Positions 46,644-57,035 of a DNA stretch of 64,000 bases are shown here, one piece after another; the first letter of the stretch is position 1, and every line of letters starts with the position of its first letter. Source of the DNA: Klebsiella aerogenes KCTC 2190 (lineage in GTDB: Bacteria > Pseudomonadota > Gammaproteobacteria > Enterobacterales > Enterobacteriaceae); contig NC_015663.1 of NCBI RefSeq assembly GCF_000215745.1, forward strand, positions 4,560,780 through 4,624,779, read 5' to 3'. A program made the position numbers and the translations under genes. Under the pieces are notes generated by a model that worked only from the letters and a program-made list of their open reading frames with translations, was not told the DNA's origin and did no database searches.

Positions 46644-48902
46644 ATGTCAGATAAGCACCACGACCCACACAGCCGACAGGCTCCGGTACATGATAGTGAT
46701 GAAGCAAAACCGGGCCTCGATTCACTGGCGCCGGAAGACCGCGAGTGGCGCCCTACCCCCCAGCCAACCGCGCCCGGGGAGGAGCCGACGGCGCCGGGTA
46801 GCCTGAAAGCGCCGGATACTCACAGCATAAAATTAGATACCCTCGAGCCGCAGCGTAAAGGTGGTGAAAACTTTCCGCTGACCACCAATCAGGGGGTACG
46901 CATCGCCGACGATCAAAACTCGTTGCGCGCCGGCAACCGCGGGCCAACGTTGCTGGAAGATTTTATCTTACGTGAGAAAATTACCCACTTTGACCATGAA
47001 CGCATTCCCGAGCGTATCGTTCATGCTCGCGGTTCCGCCGCACACGGCTATTTCCAGCCTTACAAAAGCCTGAAAGAGATTACCAAAGCCGATTTTCTGT
47101 CCGCGCCGGAAAAAATCACCCCCGTTTTTGTCCGCTTCTCCACCGTTCAGGGCGGCGCGGGTTCAGCCGATACCGTGCGCGATATCCGCGGCTTCGCCAC
47201 CAAATTCTATACCGAAGAGGGCATTTTCGACCTGGTGGGCAACAACACGCCAATTTTCTTTATCCAGGATGCGATTAAATTTCCTGACTTTGTCCATGCG
47301 GTGAAACCCGAACCGCACTGGGCAATCCCGCAGGGACAAAGCGCCCATGACACCTTCTGGGATTATGTTTCGCTACAGCCGGAAACGCTGCATAACGTCA
47401 TGTGGGCGATGTCCGACCGCGGCCTGCCGCGCAGCTATCGCACGATGGAAGGTTTCGGTATTCATACCTTCCGCCTGATTAACGCCGAAGGGAAGGCTAC
47501 CTTTGTGCGCTTCCACTGGAAGCCGGTGGCCGGTAAAGCATCACTGGTATGGGATGAGGCGCAGAAATTAACAGGCCGCGATCCGGACTTCCATCGCCGC
47601 GATCTGTGGGAAGCCATCGAGGCTGGCGATTATCCGGAATTCGAGCTCGGCCTGCAGTTAATTCCGGAGGAAAACGAGTTCAATTTTGACTTCGATCTGC
47701 TGGATCCGACCAAGCTCATTCCGGAAGCGCTGGTGCCCGTTCAACGAGTCGGCAAAATGGTGCTTAACCGTAACCCCGACAACTTCTTCGCTGAGAACGA
47801 ACAGGCGGCATTCCATCCGGGTCATATTGTGCCGGGTATCGATTTTAGTAACGATCCGCTGTTACAAGGGCGACTCTTCTCCTATACTGATACGCAAATT
47901 AGCCGCCTCGGCGGGCCAAATTTCCACGAAATTCCGATTAACCGCCCTACCTGCCCGTATCATAATTTCCAGCGTGACGGCATGCACCGAATGGAGATTG
48001 ATACCAATCCGGCAAACTATGAACCCAACTCTATCAACGATAACTGGCCCCGTGAAACGCCGCCGGCGCCGAAACGCGGCGGCTTTGAATCGCTGGCGGA
48101 ACGCGTTGATGGCGAGAAAATCCGTAACCGCAGTCCCTCGTTTGGCGAATACTACGCCCATCCTCGCCTTTTCTGGCTCAGCCAGACGCCGATTGAACAG
48201 CAGCACATTATCGGCGGCTTTAGTTTTGAGCTGAGCAAAGTGGTCAGAGTTTGGATCCGCGAGCGGGTGGTCGATCATCTGGCGCATATTGATATCGGGC
48301 TGGCGGAAGCGGTAGCCAACAATCTCGGTATCGAACTCAGCGATGAGCAGCGGAATATTGCCCCGCCAGCGCCGGTTAACGGCGTGGAGAAAGACCCGAC
48401 CCTCAGCCTTTACGCCGATGGCGATGGCGACGTAAAAGGACGAATTGTCGCGGTTTTACTCAACGAGAAGACCTGTGCGCAGGATGTACTCAACCTGTTG
48501 CAAGCGCTGCAGGCCAGAGGCGTCCACAGCAAACTGCTCTATTCGCGTATGGGCGAAATCAGCGCCGATGATGGATCGCAGCTACCGATCGCCGGAACCT
48601 TCGCCGGCTCGCCGTCGTTGACGGTTGATGCGGTTATCGTTCCCGGCGGCAATCTGAGCAGCATCAGCGATAACGGCGATGCCCGCTATTATCTGCTGGA
48701 AGCCTATAAGCATCTGAAGCCCATTTTACTGGCGGGCGATGCGCGGCAGTTTAGTTCGCTGCTACAGGTGCCCGCTACGGGTGAAGAAGGGGTTATCGAA
48801 TGCGACGCGATTAACACGCTTAGCGTCGATAAACTGCTGACGCTACTGGCCGCGCATCGCGTCTGGTCAAGAAGCAGTAAAGTTGCGGCCATACCCGCGT
48901 AA
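46644..48902 (+). CDS. katE: Catalase HPII
   Basis: A large-subunit haem d catalase of 752 residues (E. coli 753) that removes hydrogen peroxide in stationary phase. The catalytic His127 is in [12 protein letters not shown], the asparagine in [12 protein letters not shown] and the proximal haem tyrosine in [14 protein letters not shown]. The proline-rich N-terminal arm and the C-terminal flavodoxin-like domain (about 595-752, [18 protein letters not shown]) typical of HPII are present. I chose ATG 46644 ([24 protein letters not shown]) over one seven codons earlier. RpoS control is known in E. coli; the promoter lies in 46472-46643. Confidence 0.96.
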   Translation: MSDKHHDPHSRQAPVHDSDEAKPGLDSLAPEDREWRPTPQPTAPGEEPTAPGSLKAPDTHSIKLDTLEPQRKGGENFPLTTNQGVRIADDQNSLRAGNRGPTLLEDFILREKITHFDHERIPERIVHARGSAAHGYFQPYKSLKEITKADFLSAPEKITPVFVRFSTVQGGAGSADTVRDIRGFATKFYTEEGIFDLVGNNTPIFFIQDAIKFPDFVHAVKPEPHWAIPQGQSAHDTFWDYVSLQPETLHNVMWAMSDRGLPRSYRTMEGFGIHTFRLINAEGKATFVRFHWKPVAGKASLVWDEAQKLTGRDPDFHRRDLWEAIEAGDYPEFELGLQLIPEENEFNFDFDLLDPTKLIPEALVPVQRVGKMVLNRNPDNFFAENEQAAFHPGHIVPGIDFSNDPLLQGRLFSYTDTQISRLGGPNFHEIPINRPTCPYHNFQRDGMHRMEIDTNPANYEPNSINDNWPRETPPAPKRGGFESLAERVDGEKIRNRSPSFGEYYAHPRLFWLSQTPIEQQHIIGGFSFELSKVVRVWIRERVVDHLAHIDIGLAEAVANNLGIELSDEQRNIAPPAPVNGVEKDPTLSLYADGDGDVKGRIVAVLLNEKTCAQDVLNLLQALQARGVHSKLLYSRMGEISADDGSQLPIAGTFAGSPSLTVDAVIVPGGNLSSISDNGDARYYLLEAYKHLKPILLAGDARQFSSLLQVPATGEEGVIECDAINTLSVDKLLTLLAAHRVWSRSSKVAAIPA

Positions 48903-48905
48903 CAA

Positions 48906-48935
48906 AAAGCCCGGCAGTTATGGCTGCCGGGCTTT
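48906..48935. terminator. Bidirectional terminator between katE and chbG
   Basis: AAAGCCCGGCAG / CTGCCGGGCTTT, perfect 12-bp arms, with loop TTATGG, between convergent genes; on the minus strand it runs into TTTTTG. Confidence 0.9.
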
Positions 48936-48942
48936 CCTCTCT

Positions 48943-49701
48943 TTATACGTCGCGATAGTTTCCGAGCCAGTAGCCACGTTCCGCAATAGCGTACTTCAGT
49001 TCGCCGGACGTCAGCACGTCCAGTTCGGTCAGCCGCGGATAGCAGTAAGCGCTGCACATAATGGTGTTATCGACAAATGCCGGATGACACATCACTTCCA
49101 GCGAGTTTTCCTGCCGTTCAATCGACGCATCCAGCGTCTGCAGGAACAGCGCTTGTGAAACCGCTTCACCGTAAAATTCGCTGCTGAAGCCATCGCTACT
49201 GCGCGCCGCACCCTGGTCGAGGCCATTCAGCGCCGCCACCTGACGATCGATACGCAAAGCGACGCCCTTTTCGCGCGCAAAGGCGGCGACAATGGGATAG
49301 ATCTGCGCGATCATATGCACATGGTGGTGGCTGTCGATATGCGTTGGTTCGCAACCAAACAGTTCGATAAAACGCCGGTACTGACACTCCAGTTCGTGGG
49401 CGATCTCATCCAGCGGCAGGCTGTCCTCTTCCGCCATCTGCCAAATCCATTTGCCCAACCGCCCGTCGCGGGTTAACCCCGGCATCGCCGATAATGGCTC
49501 GCCCAGTGTCAACACAAAGTGCATGCCCACCGCCAGCTCAGGCAGGCTACGGCTTAATTGGGCGGCGTGGCCGATAGCCGCGCCGTTGACCAACGCCGTA
49601 GTCGATGTCACCAGTCCATTCTTGCAGGCTTCGATAATGCCGTAATTCTGCCCTTTGCTCAGGCCATAATCATCGGCGTTAACGATCAATACGCGTTCCA
49701 T
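48943..49701 (-). CDS. chbG: Chitooligosaccharide deacetylase ChbG
   Basis: A 252-residue YdjC-family deacetylase that removes one acetyl group from phosphorylated chitobiose, making the product on which ChbF acts and which ChbR senses. Metal-binding motifs are [14 protein letters not shown] (Asp-Asp near residues 8-9) and [12 protein letters not shown]; the rest matches E. coli ChbG. It is the last gene of the chbBCARFG operon, 12 bases after chbF. Confidence 0.95.
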   Translation of the reverse strand: MERVLIVNADDYGLSKGQNYGIIEACKNGLVTSTTALVNGAAIGHAAQLSRSLPELAVGMHFVLTLGEPLSAMPGLTRDGRLGKWIWQMAEEDSLPLDEIAHELECQYRRFIELFGCEPTHIDSHHHVHMIAQIYPIVAAFAREKGVALRIDRQVAALNGLDQGAARSSDGFSSEFYGEAVSQALFLQTLDASIERQENSLEVMCHPAFVDNTIMCSAYCYPRLTELDVLTSGELKYAIAERGYWLGNYRDV

Positions 49702-49713
49702 CGGCCGCTCCCG

Positions 49714-51060
49714 TTACTGTTTCAGTTTTTCGATAGTCGCTGCAAAGTTCGGCAGCCACTTCTCATGGGCGAGGATCATCTCCCGCGCCAACTGCTCGGC
49801 ATCACGATCTGAATGAATCAGCGGGCTTAAATTGAGCGCCAGCAGCACATCATTGAGCTCACCGCTCATTGCCGCCTGGCTGGCCGCCACTTCAAAGCCT
49901 TTGATGGTATAAATCAGCCCCAACACTTTTTCATCAAAATGCGTGATTCGCGGCGTGGGCTTCGCGCCGTCGCGGCCCAGCGTGCAGGTCATTTCTACCG
50001 CCCAGTCGGCCGGAATATTATCAACATGGCCATGGTGCGGAATATTCACATAGTGCTCGGCCTGTTTATCATTGTAGATGGCGTTAATCACCTCGCAGGC
50101 GGCATCAGAGTAGTAAGCGCCGCCGCGCTGCTCAAGCTCCCTCGGCTTAATGTTCAGATCCGGATTTTTGTACAGTTCGAACAGCTGCTTTTCAACCTTC
50201 TGTACGACCTGAGCGCGCGCGCCGCCTTTGTAGTACTCGCCCATCTCAATCGCCAGCATCTCTTTCGGCTTGAAGTAATAAAGCAGATATGAGCATGGGA
50301 TCAGGCGCAGTGAGCGAATCAGCCCTTCGCTAAACGGCAGGTCGAAGATATTTTTCACCGAGTTCGCGGTCAGACGGCCAGAAGCCACGCCGTCCAGCAG
50401 TTCATCGAAGCGCGACACGCCATTGACCAGCACATCGCGAACGAACACCAGGTGGTTGAGACCGAACAGATCGATATTCAACTCATCGCTCGGACTCAGT
50501 TGCAGCACATCGGTAATAAACATCTTCATACCGATTGGAATGTTGCACACGCCGATAAAGCGTTTGAAATTGGTATGGCGGTATACCGCCTCGGTGACCA
50601 TACCCGCAGGGTTGGTAAAGTTAATGATCCACGCATCGGGGCAAATTTCCTGCACATCTTTGACGATATCGAAAATCACCGGGATGGTACGCAGACCTTT
50701 AAACAGACCGCCCGCACCGTTGGTTTCCTGGCCAAGATAGCCATGGCTTAGCGGGATACGTTCATCTTTTTCACGCGCTTTCAGCTGGCCAACGCGCAGT
50801 TGCGTGGTGACGAAATCCGCCCCTTCCAGCGCCGCGCGGCGATCGAGAGTTTTGTAGACTTTCATCGGCACGCCGGCTTTTTCCACCATCCGCTGGCACA
50901 GTGCATGGATGATATCGAGCTTTTCCTGCCCCTCTTCCACGTCCACCAGCCACAGTTCCGTTACCGGCAGCTCATGATAGCGTTTGAGGAAACCTTCCAG
51001 TAATTCCGGGGTATAGCTGCTGCCGCCGCCGATAGTCACGACTTTTAATTTCTGGCTCAT
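49714..51060 (-). CDS. chbF: 6-phospho-chitobiase / 6-phospho-beta-glucosidase ChbF (GH4)
   Basis: A 448-residue family GH4 enzyme hydrolysing mono-deacetylated chitobiose-6-phosphate with NAD+ and Mn2+. It shows the NAD loop VTIGGGSSYTPELLEG, INFTNPAGMVTEAV and the metal cysteine region GVCNIPIG, and GLNHLVF. Length and sequence match E. coli ChbF. ATG 51060 follows GGGAGAAAGAT. It lies 102 bases after chbR, a spacing that contains an imperfect repeat CTACGCGTAGACGTAG. Confidence 0.95.
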   Translation of the reverse strand: MSQKLKVVTIGGGSSYTPELLEGFLKRYHELPVTELWLVDVEEGQEKLDIIHALCQRMVEKAGVPMKVYKTLDRRAALEGADFVTTQLRVGQLKAREKDERIPLSHGYLGQETNGAGGLFKGLRTIPVIFDIVKDVQEICPDAWIINFTNPAGMVTEAVYRHTNFKRFIGVCNIPIGMKMFITDVLQLSPSDELNIDLFGLNHLVFVRDVLVNGVSRFDELLDGVASGRLTANSVKNIFDLPFSEGLIRSLRLIPCSYLLYYFKPKEMLAIEMGEYYKGGARAQVVQKVEKQLFELYKNPDLNIKPRELEQRGGAYYSDAACEVINAIYNDKQAEHYVNIPHHGHVDNIPADWAVEMTCTLGRDGAKPTPRITHFDEKVLGLIYTIKGFEVAASQAAMSGELNDVLLALNLSPLIHSDRDAEQLAREMILAHEKWLPNFAATIEKLKQ

Positions 51061-51162
51061 ATCTTTCTCCCTTAGGCGCTACGCGTAGACGTAGACCGCT
51101 CTCCGCATAAATGCGGACAGTTAACTTGAATGAATAAACCGCGCGGTAAATACCGCTGCGAG

Positions 51163-52002
51163 TTAATTAATATTGGTCAGTTGTTTGCGATAACTGCTTG
51201 GCGTAAATGAGGTCAGCCTTTTGAACGTTTTAATAAACAGACTTGGGCTGCTATATCCTGATTCATACGCAATATCAGTGACCGAATAGTTGGTGATTTC
51301 CAGCTGTTTTTTCGCGAAATTGATGCGGATATCATTAATGATCTGCATCGGCGTCTTACCATAATAGCGCTGGGTCGCCCGGGTTAAATATTCTTGCGTT
51401 TTCCCGGACAATTGCACCATATTTTCCAGCGCGCTTTCGCCAAATTTATTTTTATCGTGCATATCCTCTACGGTATTTTTCAGCCAGTGAGGGATCACAT
51501 CTTCAACGGGCTCTTCACGATAATGACGTAAGCGGTTAATGGTGTAAAACGAGACCAGTTCAATAAATTCGTCAAATTCAGTCTCGCGAAAATTCAGTGA
51601 AGCAATAACCGACTCGATATAGCTGAGAAAGGCGCTTTGCACCGCATAGACCTGAGAGGCGACCAGCCCGAACGGCAGCAGCGGCAGATAATGTTTCTCA
51701 AAGAAGCGTCTGCTGATGCCAACGTTAAGAATGCGCGTCGCACCAAATTCATAAAAGCTCTGATGGTGCGACCCCATTGGGATAAAGACAAAATCCCCGC
51801 GCTCCAGCAGCACCCGTTTGCCATTAATTTCCTGATAATAGCGCCCGGTTAAAACGATAGTGAACTCGTAGTAATCATGCTGGTGAAGCCCGCTCACGCT
51901 CTCCGTTTTGTTATAGATGACCACATGAAAGTTTTTCCCGTTGAAGAGCTGTTGTTCCCTGGCGGTACTGATCTCTGTGGTCATCATTTTCGGCTGCCTC
52001 AT
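51163..52002 (-). CDS. chbR: AraC-family regulator ChbR
   Basis: ChbR represses chb without chitobiose and activates it with CRP when ChbG product is present. The 279-residue protein has an N-terminal cupin domain ([43 protein letters not shown]) and a C-terminal double helix-turn-helix (about 180-275; [39 protein letters not shown]). It is very close to E. coli ChbR. The start is taken as ATG 52002, 12 bases after chbA; ATGs at the sixth and seventh codons with GAGGCAG upstream are alternatives. Confidence 0.94.
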   Translation of the reverse strand: MRQPKMMTTEISTAREQQLFNGKNFHVVIYNKTESVSGLHQHDYYEFTIVLTGRYYQEINGKRVLLERGDFVFIPMGSHHQSFYEFGATRILNVGISRRFFEKHYLPLLPFGLVASQVYAVQSAFLSYIESVIASLNFRETEFDEFIELVSFYTINRLRHYREEPVEDVIPHWLKNTVEDMHDKNKFGESALENMVQLSGKTQEYLTRATQRYYGKTPMQIINDIRINFAKKQLEITNYSVTDIAYESGYSSPSLFIKTFKRLTSFTPSSYRKQLTNIN

Positions 52003-52014
52003 CGTTCGGATAGC

Positions 52015-52362
52015 CTATTGTACCTTCTCGTGCAGCTCGATCAATTCGGCCACCAGTTCACGGGCCAGCATTGAGGTCATCAGATGATCCTGCGCATGAA
52101 CCAGCACCAGACTCACCTTCATCTTGCCCTCGCCTTCATCGCTTTCAATAAGCTGGGTCTGGACGCGATGCGCTTCACTCAGCGCCATCCGCGATTGCTC
52201 CATCATCGATTTCGCGGCGGCAAAATCTCCCTGCTTCGCCTGCTTCAGAGCCGCATAGGCCAGGCTACGCGCCTGTCCGGAGTTGATAATCAGCCCCATC
52301 ACCACCTCTTCGAGGTCATTTTCCGGGGTTTCTACCGCGTCGATGTTATCCAGATCAAACAT
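52015..52362 (-). CDS. chbA: Chitobiose-specific PTS enzyme IIA
   Basis: A 115-residue Lac-family IIA protein that passes phosphate from HPr to ChbB. The phosphorylated histidine His89 is in LVLVHAQDHLMTS, and the N-terminal helix carries GLIINSGQARSLAYAALKQAKQGDF, as in E. coli. It follows chbC by 52 bases. Confidence 0.96.
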   Translation of the reverse strand: MFDLDNIDAVETPENDLEEVVMGLIINSGQARSLAYAALKQAKQGDFAAAKSMMEQSRMALSEAHRVQTQLIESDEGEGKMKVSLVLVHAQDHLMTSMLARELVAELIELHEKVQ

Positions 52363-52414
52363 AATATTTCCCTCGTTTCTCAGGCGGTACGGGGAGAGCC
52401 CGTACCGCTCGACA

Positions 52415-53773
52415 TCAGAATTTCAGTGCGTTAGCAATATCTTCTTCGCTTTCTTCCTGCTCGATGGTGCTCTGCGCTTTGTTCGACAGGATGACGAACG
52501 GCAGGTACACGGCAGTAGCGACACAAAGGTTGAAGAGCGCGACCAACAGGGCAGCAACGCTACCATTACTGTTAAAGAAGGCCCCCAAACCGGTTGGCAT
52601 CGTCCACGGCGCCAGGTTGGTCACCGGTGGGATTATGCCCAAGCTGTAAGCTGCCAGCGTAATCGCCGCCAGAATCGGTTGTACCAGCACGAACGGGATG
52701 AACATGACCGGGTTCATGATGATCGGCAGACCGAACAGAATTGGTTCGTTAATCTGGAAGATGCCTGACGGCAGCGCCAGCTTAGCGACCTGACGATGAT
52801 CGGCGCGGCGAGAAGCGATGAAGATGGCGATAATCAGACCCAGCGTCGCACCGGAACCACCCAGCAGGATGTAGGAGTCGAGCATCGGCTTCGCCCAGAA
52901 GTGGAACTGTTTGCCGGCTTCAATGGCCGCGTCGACAGAGCCATACTGGTTATACAGCGCGATGTTTTCCAGCGCCCACGGCGTCATAATGCCGTTATCC
53001 AGCGCCGTCAGCGCCAGCGAACCGTGCACCCCGAAGAACCACAGCAGGGAGTTAAAGATAACGTACGCCCAGCCAACGACGCTGCCCATCGCCGCCAGCG
53101 GCGTGGAGATGGAGTCCATGATGATCTGATGGAAGTTGCTGCCGTAGTTTGACAGAATCCACGAAATAATGCCGAAGACCGACAAAATCAGGAAGCCCGG
53201 GATCAGCGCCGAGAAGGAGCGCGATACCGATGACGGCACGCTATCCGGCAGTTTGATGACCCAGTTGCGGCGAATGACAAAGGTGAACAGTTCCGCCACC
53301 ACCAGGCCGATAATCATCCCGGAGATGATGTTCTGCCCGCCGAGCCAGTTGGCGCCGACGGCATAGGCTTCACCCACGCTATAAGGCGTGACGGTCATAA
53401 AGGCGGCGACCGCCAGCAGACCAGCTGCCATAGGGTCGACTTTACGCTCTTCGGCCAGCGCGGCGCCGATAAAGAACGGCGCCATCAGCGACATAATGCC
53501 CAATGTACCGTTGTAAACATTACCGCCGATGGCTTTAAAGCCGTTTAAGGTTTCAATGGTGGAGGCATCCAGGCGAATCCCCATTGAATAAAAGAAAGAA
53601 CCTTCACCAAAGCTCAGAAAAACGTTGTTGATTAATACGAACATGGCCCCGGCGAGGGTCAGCGGCATTAATTTAATAAAGCCGTTTTTAATCGCATTAA
53701 TGTGCGGTTGCTTTCCTATTTTAACTGCAAAAGGAAGGAGTACCTTTTCAAGCGAATCGATCACTTTACTCAT
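52415..53773 (-). CDS. chbC: Chitobiose-specific PTS enzyme IIC
   Basis: A 452-residue membrane permease of the PTS Lac family, same length as E. coli ChbC. It forms the sugar-translocating unit with ChbA and ChbB. About ten hydrophobic segments are present; conserved parts include [14 protein letters not shown], the [15 protein letters not shown] loop and [15 protein letters not shown]. The start is ATG 53773 (RBS AAGGGT); eight upstream codons are unlikely. Its leader contains a ChiX-pairing sequence. Confidence 0.95.
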   Translation of the reverse strand: MSKVIDSLEKVLLPFAVKIGKQPHINAIKNGFIKLMPLTLAGAMFVLINNVFLSFGEGSFFYSMGIRLDASTIETLNGFKAIGGNVYNGTLGIMSLMAPFFIGAALAEERKVDPMAAGLLAVAAFMTVTPYSVGEAYAVGANWLGGQNIISGMIIGLVVAELFTFVIRRNWVIKLPDSVPSSVSRSFSALIPGFLILSVFGIISWILSNYGSNFHQIIMDSISTPLAAMGSVVGWAYVIFNSLLWFFGVHGSLALTALDNGIMTPWALENIALYNQYGSVDAAIEAGKQFHFWAKPMLDSYILLGGSGATLGLIIAIFIASRRADHRQVAKLALPSGIFQINEPILFGLPIIMNPVMFIPFVLVQPILAAITLAAYSLGIIPPVTNLAPWTMPTGLGAFFNSNGSVAALLVALFNLCVATAVYLPFVILSNKAQSTIEQEESEEDIANALKF

Positions 53774-53820
53774 AGTCAATACCCTTAAAAGCCGCAATAA
53801 AATATTACGGCGATGATGTA

Positions 53821-53840
53821 TGAAATTACTCTTTGACGGG
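53821..53840 (-). promoter_or_regulatory. ChiX sRNA pairing site in the chbB-chbC spacer
   Basis: The plus strand reads TGAAATTACTCTTTGACGGG, almost the same as TGAAATTCCTCTTTGACGGG within the ChiX sRNA as I recall it. The chb mRNA, read from the minus strand, is therefore complementary to ChiX. In E. coli and Salmonella this site acts as a decoy that titrates ChiX and relieves silencing of the chitoporin gene. The chiX gene itself is not in the window. Confidence 0.8.
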
Positions 53841-53920
53841 AAAATAAACTGTTGAATATAGTGGCGGCTAGTATTAATTAACCACCAGACGCCAAAATAT
53901 CGCGAGTTTAAAAAATAAAA

Positions 53921-54241
53921 TTATTGTGCTGCAGCTTTCTTAATGGCCGCGACGGCCGCCTTCAATACACCTAAACCATCGACTTTTCCGTACAGAATGG
54001 AATCGATTACCTCTACCGGCTTGTTTGGCAGCAGACGTTGAATTTCCGGCAGCATATAAGCGATTTGGGGTCCTAATAATACAACATCAGCTTCCGGTCC
54101 TTTTTCACCGGCCAGCGTTTCAGGATACGCTTCAATAATTACCGGGACTTCATACTTTTCCGCCTGGGCGCGCATTTTGGAGACCAGTAATGAAGTGGAC
54201 ATGCCAGCCGAGCAGAACAGATAGATATGTTTCTTTTCCAT
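53921..54241 (-). CDS. chbB: Chitobiose-specific PTS enzyme IIB
   Basis: A 106-residue cytosolic IIB protein; the phosphorylated Cys10 lies in the P-loop [18 protein letters not shown]. It takes phosphate from ChbA and gives it to the sugar entering through ChbC. It is the first gene of chbBCARFG and 147 bases upstream of chbC. Confidence 0.96.
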   Translation of the reverse strand: MEKKHIYLFCSAGMSTSLLVSKMRAQAEKYEVPVIIEAYPETLAGEKGPEADVVLLGPQIAYMLPEIQRLLPNKPVEVIDSILYGKVDGLGVLKAAVAAIKKAAAQ

Positions 54242-54401
54242 GAACGCTTCCTCAATGTGTAGGACCTGGGCTTCAGCAATGGCTGAGAGCCGGTAAGACT
54301 GGTAACTTGCGGTTAGTTTTGTTTATGCATTGAGTATACGGCAACATTTGGCGGCAGGATAATTCCCTGTTGAACAGAATTGTCTCTCATTGACCTCGCG
54401 T

Positions 54402-54443
54402 TTTGACTACCCTCACATTTCCCCCAAATAATTCGCGCAATTA
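54402..54443. promoter_or_regulatory. Candidate CRP and NagC sites upstream of chbB
   Basis: TTTGACTACCCTCACA (54402-54417) matches the CRP consensus in nine of ten core positions. The palindrome TAATTCGCGCAATTA (54429-54443) inside an A/T context resembles NagC operators. E. coli chb is controlled by CRP, NagC and ChbR. The sites lie 160-200 bases upstream of the chbB start. No promoter hexamers are assigned. Confidence 0.5.
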
Positions 54444-54462
54444 AATAAGCATTAGCCGCCAT

Positions 54463-54490
54463 AAAAAAGCCCGACCAATAGTCGGGCTTT
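54463..54490 (-). terminator. osmE terminator
   Basis: AAAGCCCGAC (54466-54475) / GTCGGGCTTT (54481-54490), loop CAATA, followed by six T on the minus strand. It isolates osmE from the chb operon downstream. Confidence 0.92.
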
Positions 54491-54516
54491 CGTAGCTCTC
54501 AGCTTGTGACGCGTAG

Positions 54517-54855
54517 TTATTTGTTGTTACGCGGATCGGTGTCGTACTCGGCGCAGGTCTGGTAGCCGGAGTTCATCACGTGGCCGGTCTCGTCCAGCGC
54601 GACAAAGTAGGTTTCAATTTTACCATCCCGTTGACCCAGGATATAAGTCTGGCAGGTTCCGCGCGCGTGAATCATGGTGACTTCAGACGACGGTTTACCG
54701 GCAATCTGCATAACCTGGCTACGGGTCATGCCTTTTTTGACATCCTTAACAACTGGCTGTGTGAACTGATCTTTGGTGCGGTCATAGGCCGTACACCCTG
54801 CCAGCATGGTTAATACTGCTGCTGCGCCCATCAATCCTGCTAATTTTTTGTTCAT
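54517..54855 (-). CDS. osmE: Osmotically induced lipoprotein OsmE
   Basis: 112 residues. Lipoprotein signal with lipobox MLAGC, cysteine 21, then a SmpA/OmlA (BamE-like) domain: [21 protein letters not shown]. It matches E. coli OsmE, a stationary-phase and osmotic-stress lipoprotein of unknown role. ATG 54855 follows GAGGACGGAAT. It is divergent from nadE. Confidence 0.95.
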   Translation of the reverse strand: MNKKLAGLMGAAAVLTMLAGCTAYDRTKDQFTQPVVKDVKKGMTRSQVMQIAGKPSSEVTMIHARGTCQTYILGQRDGKIETYFVALDETGHVMNSGYQTCAEYDTDPRNNK

Positions 54856-55150
54856 ATTCCGTCCTCATTATGTAATCGGCGTGTTTTAAGCCTGGAATAA
54901 AAAGCGTTATTTTTCAAGCCAAACGTCGAATTCATGTAAATTCAGAACTTTTCTGGTAACCAGATGTGTGCAAAAAATCAGCGACGGAACATACTCCACT
55001 ACCGATGTTTTCCCGCACCATAAATAAATGCTATGCCATTGGTTGCCTTCTTTTCCGTCAGTCAGCGGTACCAGCCTTGTCGTTTCAGCAGCAAAGAGGT
55101 AGTTTTAGACCATGCTGGTTGCCATACAGGCTCACTTTCCGGAGGGCGTA

Positions 55151-55978
55151 ATGACGCTTCAACAACAAATTATTCAGGCGCTGGGCGCGAAGCCGCAGAT
55201 TGATGTCGAAGGCGAAATTCGCCGCAGCGTGGATTTCCTGAAATCCTATCTGCAGACCTATCCGTTCATTAAATCACTGGTGCTCGGCATTAGCGGCGGC
55301 CAGGATTCGACCCTTACCGGCAAACTGTGCCAGATGGCGATCAATGAGCTGCGGGCTGAAAGCGGCGATCGCAGCCTGCAATTTATCGCCGTGCGCCTGC
55401 CTTATGGCGTCCAGGCCGATGAGCAGGATTGCCAGGATGCCATCGAATTTATCCAGCCCGACCGCGTGCTGACGGTCAATATCAAAGGCGCGGTGCTGGC
55501 CAGCGAGCAGGCGTTGCGAGAAGCGGGTATTGAGCTGAGCGACTTTGTTCGCGGCAACGAGAAAGCCCGTGAGCGAATGAAAGCGCAATACAGTATCGCC
55601 GGCATGACCAAAGGCGTGGTTGTGGGAACAGACCATGCCGCAGAAGCGATCACTGGCTTCTTTACCAAATACGGCGATGGCGGTACCGACATTAACCCTA
55701 TCTTCCGTCTCAATAAACGTCAGGGCAAACAGCTACTGGCGCAGTTGGGCTGTCCTGAGCACCTTTATATGAAGCAGCCGACCGCCGACCTCGAAGATGA
55801 CCGCCCTTCTCTGCCGGATGAAGTCGCGCTAGGCGTGACCTACGAAAACATTGATGACTATCTGGAAGGCAAAACCCTGGACGAGAACATCGCCAAAACC
55901 ATTGAAGGCTGGTATCTGAAAACCGAGCATAAGCGCCGCCCGCCAATCACCGTCTTCGACGATTTCTGGAAGAAGTAA
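55151..55978 (+). CDS. nadE: NH3-dependent NAD+ synthetase
   Basis: NadE amidates deamido-NAD+ using ammonia and ATP, the last step of NAD synthesis. The 275-residue length matches E. coli. The ATP-pyrophosphatase P-loop is [13 protein letters not shown] (about 46-58), with [13 protein letters not shown] and [14 protein letters not shown] [12 protein letters not shown] chose ATG 55151 ([22 protein letters not shown]); an ATG 13 codons upstream lacks family similarity. The 295-base divergent spacer to osmE holds promoters but no gene I can support. Confidence 0.96.
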   Translation: MTLQQQIIQALGAKPQIDVEGEIRRSVDFLKSYLQTYPFIKSLVLGISGGQDSTLTGKLCQMAINELRAESGDRSLQFIAVRLPYGVQADEQDCQDAIEFIQPDRVLTVNIKGAVLASEQALREAGIELSDFVRGNEKARERMKAQYSIAGMTKGVVVGTDHAAEAITGFFTKYGDGGTDINPIFRLNKRQGKQLLAQLGCPEHLYMKQPTADLEDDRPSLPDEVALGVTYENIDDYLEGKTLDENIAKTIEGWYLKTEHKRRPPITVFDDFWKK

Positions 55979-55990
55979 CGACTTCCCGAC

Positions 55991-56018
55991 ACCCCGGCCA
56001 GCGCCGGGGTTATTTTTT
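55991..56018 (+). terminator. nadE terminator
   Basis: ACCCCGGC / GCCGGGGT with loop CAGC, then TATTTTTTG; 12 bases after the nadE stop. Confidence 0.9.
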
Positions 56019-56047
56019 GTCCTTTTCGCCGCAAAACTCGCCTGCTA

Positions 56048-56067
56048 TACTGGATGCATGAACAGTA
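56048..56067. promoter_or_regulatory. LexA box upstream of cho
   Basis: TACTGGATGCATGAACAGTA, a near-consensus 20-base SOS box, 12 bases before the cho start; E. coli cho is LexA-controlled. Confidence 0.87.
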
Positions 56068-56079
56068 TCAGGAGTTGTT

Positions 56080-56943
56080 GTGGCCAGAAAACAATCTGCC
56101 CCGCGTCTGGAGTTTGAAGCGGCGGCAATCTATGAGTATCCCGAACATTTGCGCCCATGGCTGGAGGCCTTGCCAAAGCTGCCTGGGGTGTATCAGTTCC
56201 ATGGTGAAAGCGAGACGCTGCCGCTTTATATCGGTAAGAGCGTGAATATCCGCAGCCGGGTGCTGTCGCATTTGCGTACCGCTGATGAGGCCTCCATGTT
56301 GCGCCAGGCGCGACGCATCAGTTGGCAACGCACCGCCGGTGAATTAGGCGCGCTGTTACTTGAAGCGCGGTTAATTAAAGAACAGCAGCCGCTGTTTAAT
56401 AAACGACTGCGGCGTAATAAACAGCTCTGCTCCTGGCTGCTGGAGTCGGGTAAACCGCAAGTTGTGTATGCGCGAGAAGTCGATTTCTCCCATCAGCAGC
56501 ACCTGTACGGCCTGTTCGCTAACCGCCGCGCGGCATTACAGGCGCTACAAACCATCGCCGATGAGCACCGTCTGTGTTATGGCATTCTGGGGCTGGAGCC
56601 GCTGAGTCGCGGGCGCGCCTGTTTTCGTTCCGCACTGGGGCGCTGCGCCGGCGCCTGCTGTGGTAAAGAGCGCGTCGAAGATCATAACCAGCGGCTGCTG
56701 GCGCAAATGAGTAAGCTTCAGCTGGTGTGCTGGCCGTGGGCGGGTCCGGTGGCGTTGGAAGAGCGCGGCCCGGATATGGTTCAGTACCATATCATTCATA
56801 ACTGGCTGTGGCTGGGCGCGGTAGATTCACTGGCGCAAGCCGCTAAACTCACCACACTGCCTGCCGGTTTCGATCACGATGGCTACAAGATTCTTTGTAA
56901 GCCATTGCTCAGCGGTGAGTATCCGCTGCACCTTCTTGGCTAA
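56080..56943 (+). CDS. cho: Excinuclease Cho (UvrC homologue)
   Basis: Cho makes the 3' incision during nucleotide excision repair, further from the lesion than UvrC. The 287-residue protein corresponds to the N-terminal half of UvrC: a GIY-YIG nuclease domain (PGVYQFHGESETLPLYIGKS, about 34-53; RSRVLSHLRT; metal-binding Glu in ALLLEARLIKEQQPLFNKRL) and a cysteine-rich region (GRACFRSALGRCAGACCGKE). It is somewhat shorter than E. coli Cho at the C-terminus. The start is GTG 56080, with CAGGAG upstream. SOS induction is expected from the LexA box. Confidence 0.95.
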   Translation: MARKQSAPRLEFEAAAIYEYPEHLRPWLEALPKLPGVYQFHGESETLPLYIGKSVNIRSRVLSHLRTADEASMLRQARRISWQRTAGELGALLLEARLIKEQQPLFNKRLRRNKQLCSWLLESGKPQVVYAREVDFSHQQHLYGLFANRRAALQALQTIADEHRLCYGILGLEPLSRGRACFRSALGRCAGACCGKERVEDHNQRLLAQMSKLQLVCWPWAGPVALEERGPDMVQYHIIHNWLWLGAVDSLAQAAKLTTLPAGFDHDGYKILCKPLLSGEYPLHLLG

Positions 56944-56964
56944 TGATTTCGCAAACGTAAAAAA

Positions 56965-57015
56965 CCGCCGGCCCTGCCCAAAGCCTTAATGGCAATGATT
57001 GGGCAAGACCGGCGG
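56965..57015 (-). terminator. spy terminator
   Basis: A long hairpin with arms CCGCCGG-CCCTGCCCA and TGGGCA-AGA-CCGGCGG (internal mismatch), followed on the minus strand by TTTTTTACG. It sits 20 bases after the spy stop and also 21 bases after the cho stop. Confidence 0.85.
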
Positions 57016-57035
57016 TCTTCATTCCGCGCGCTGAG

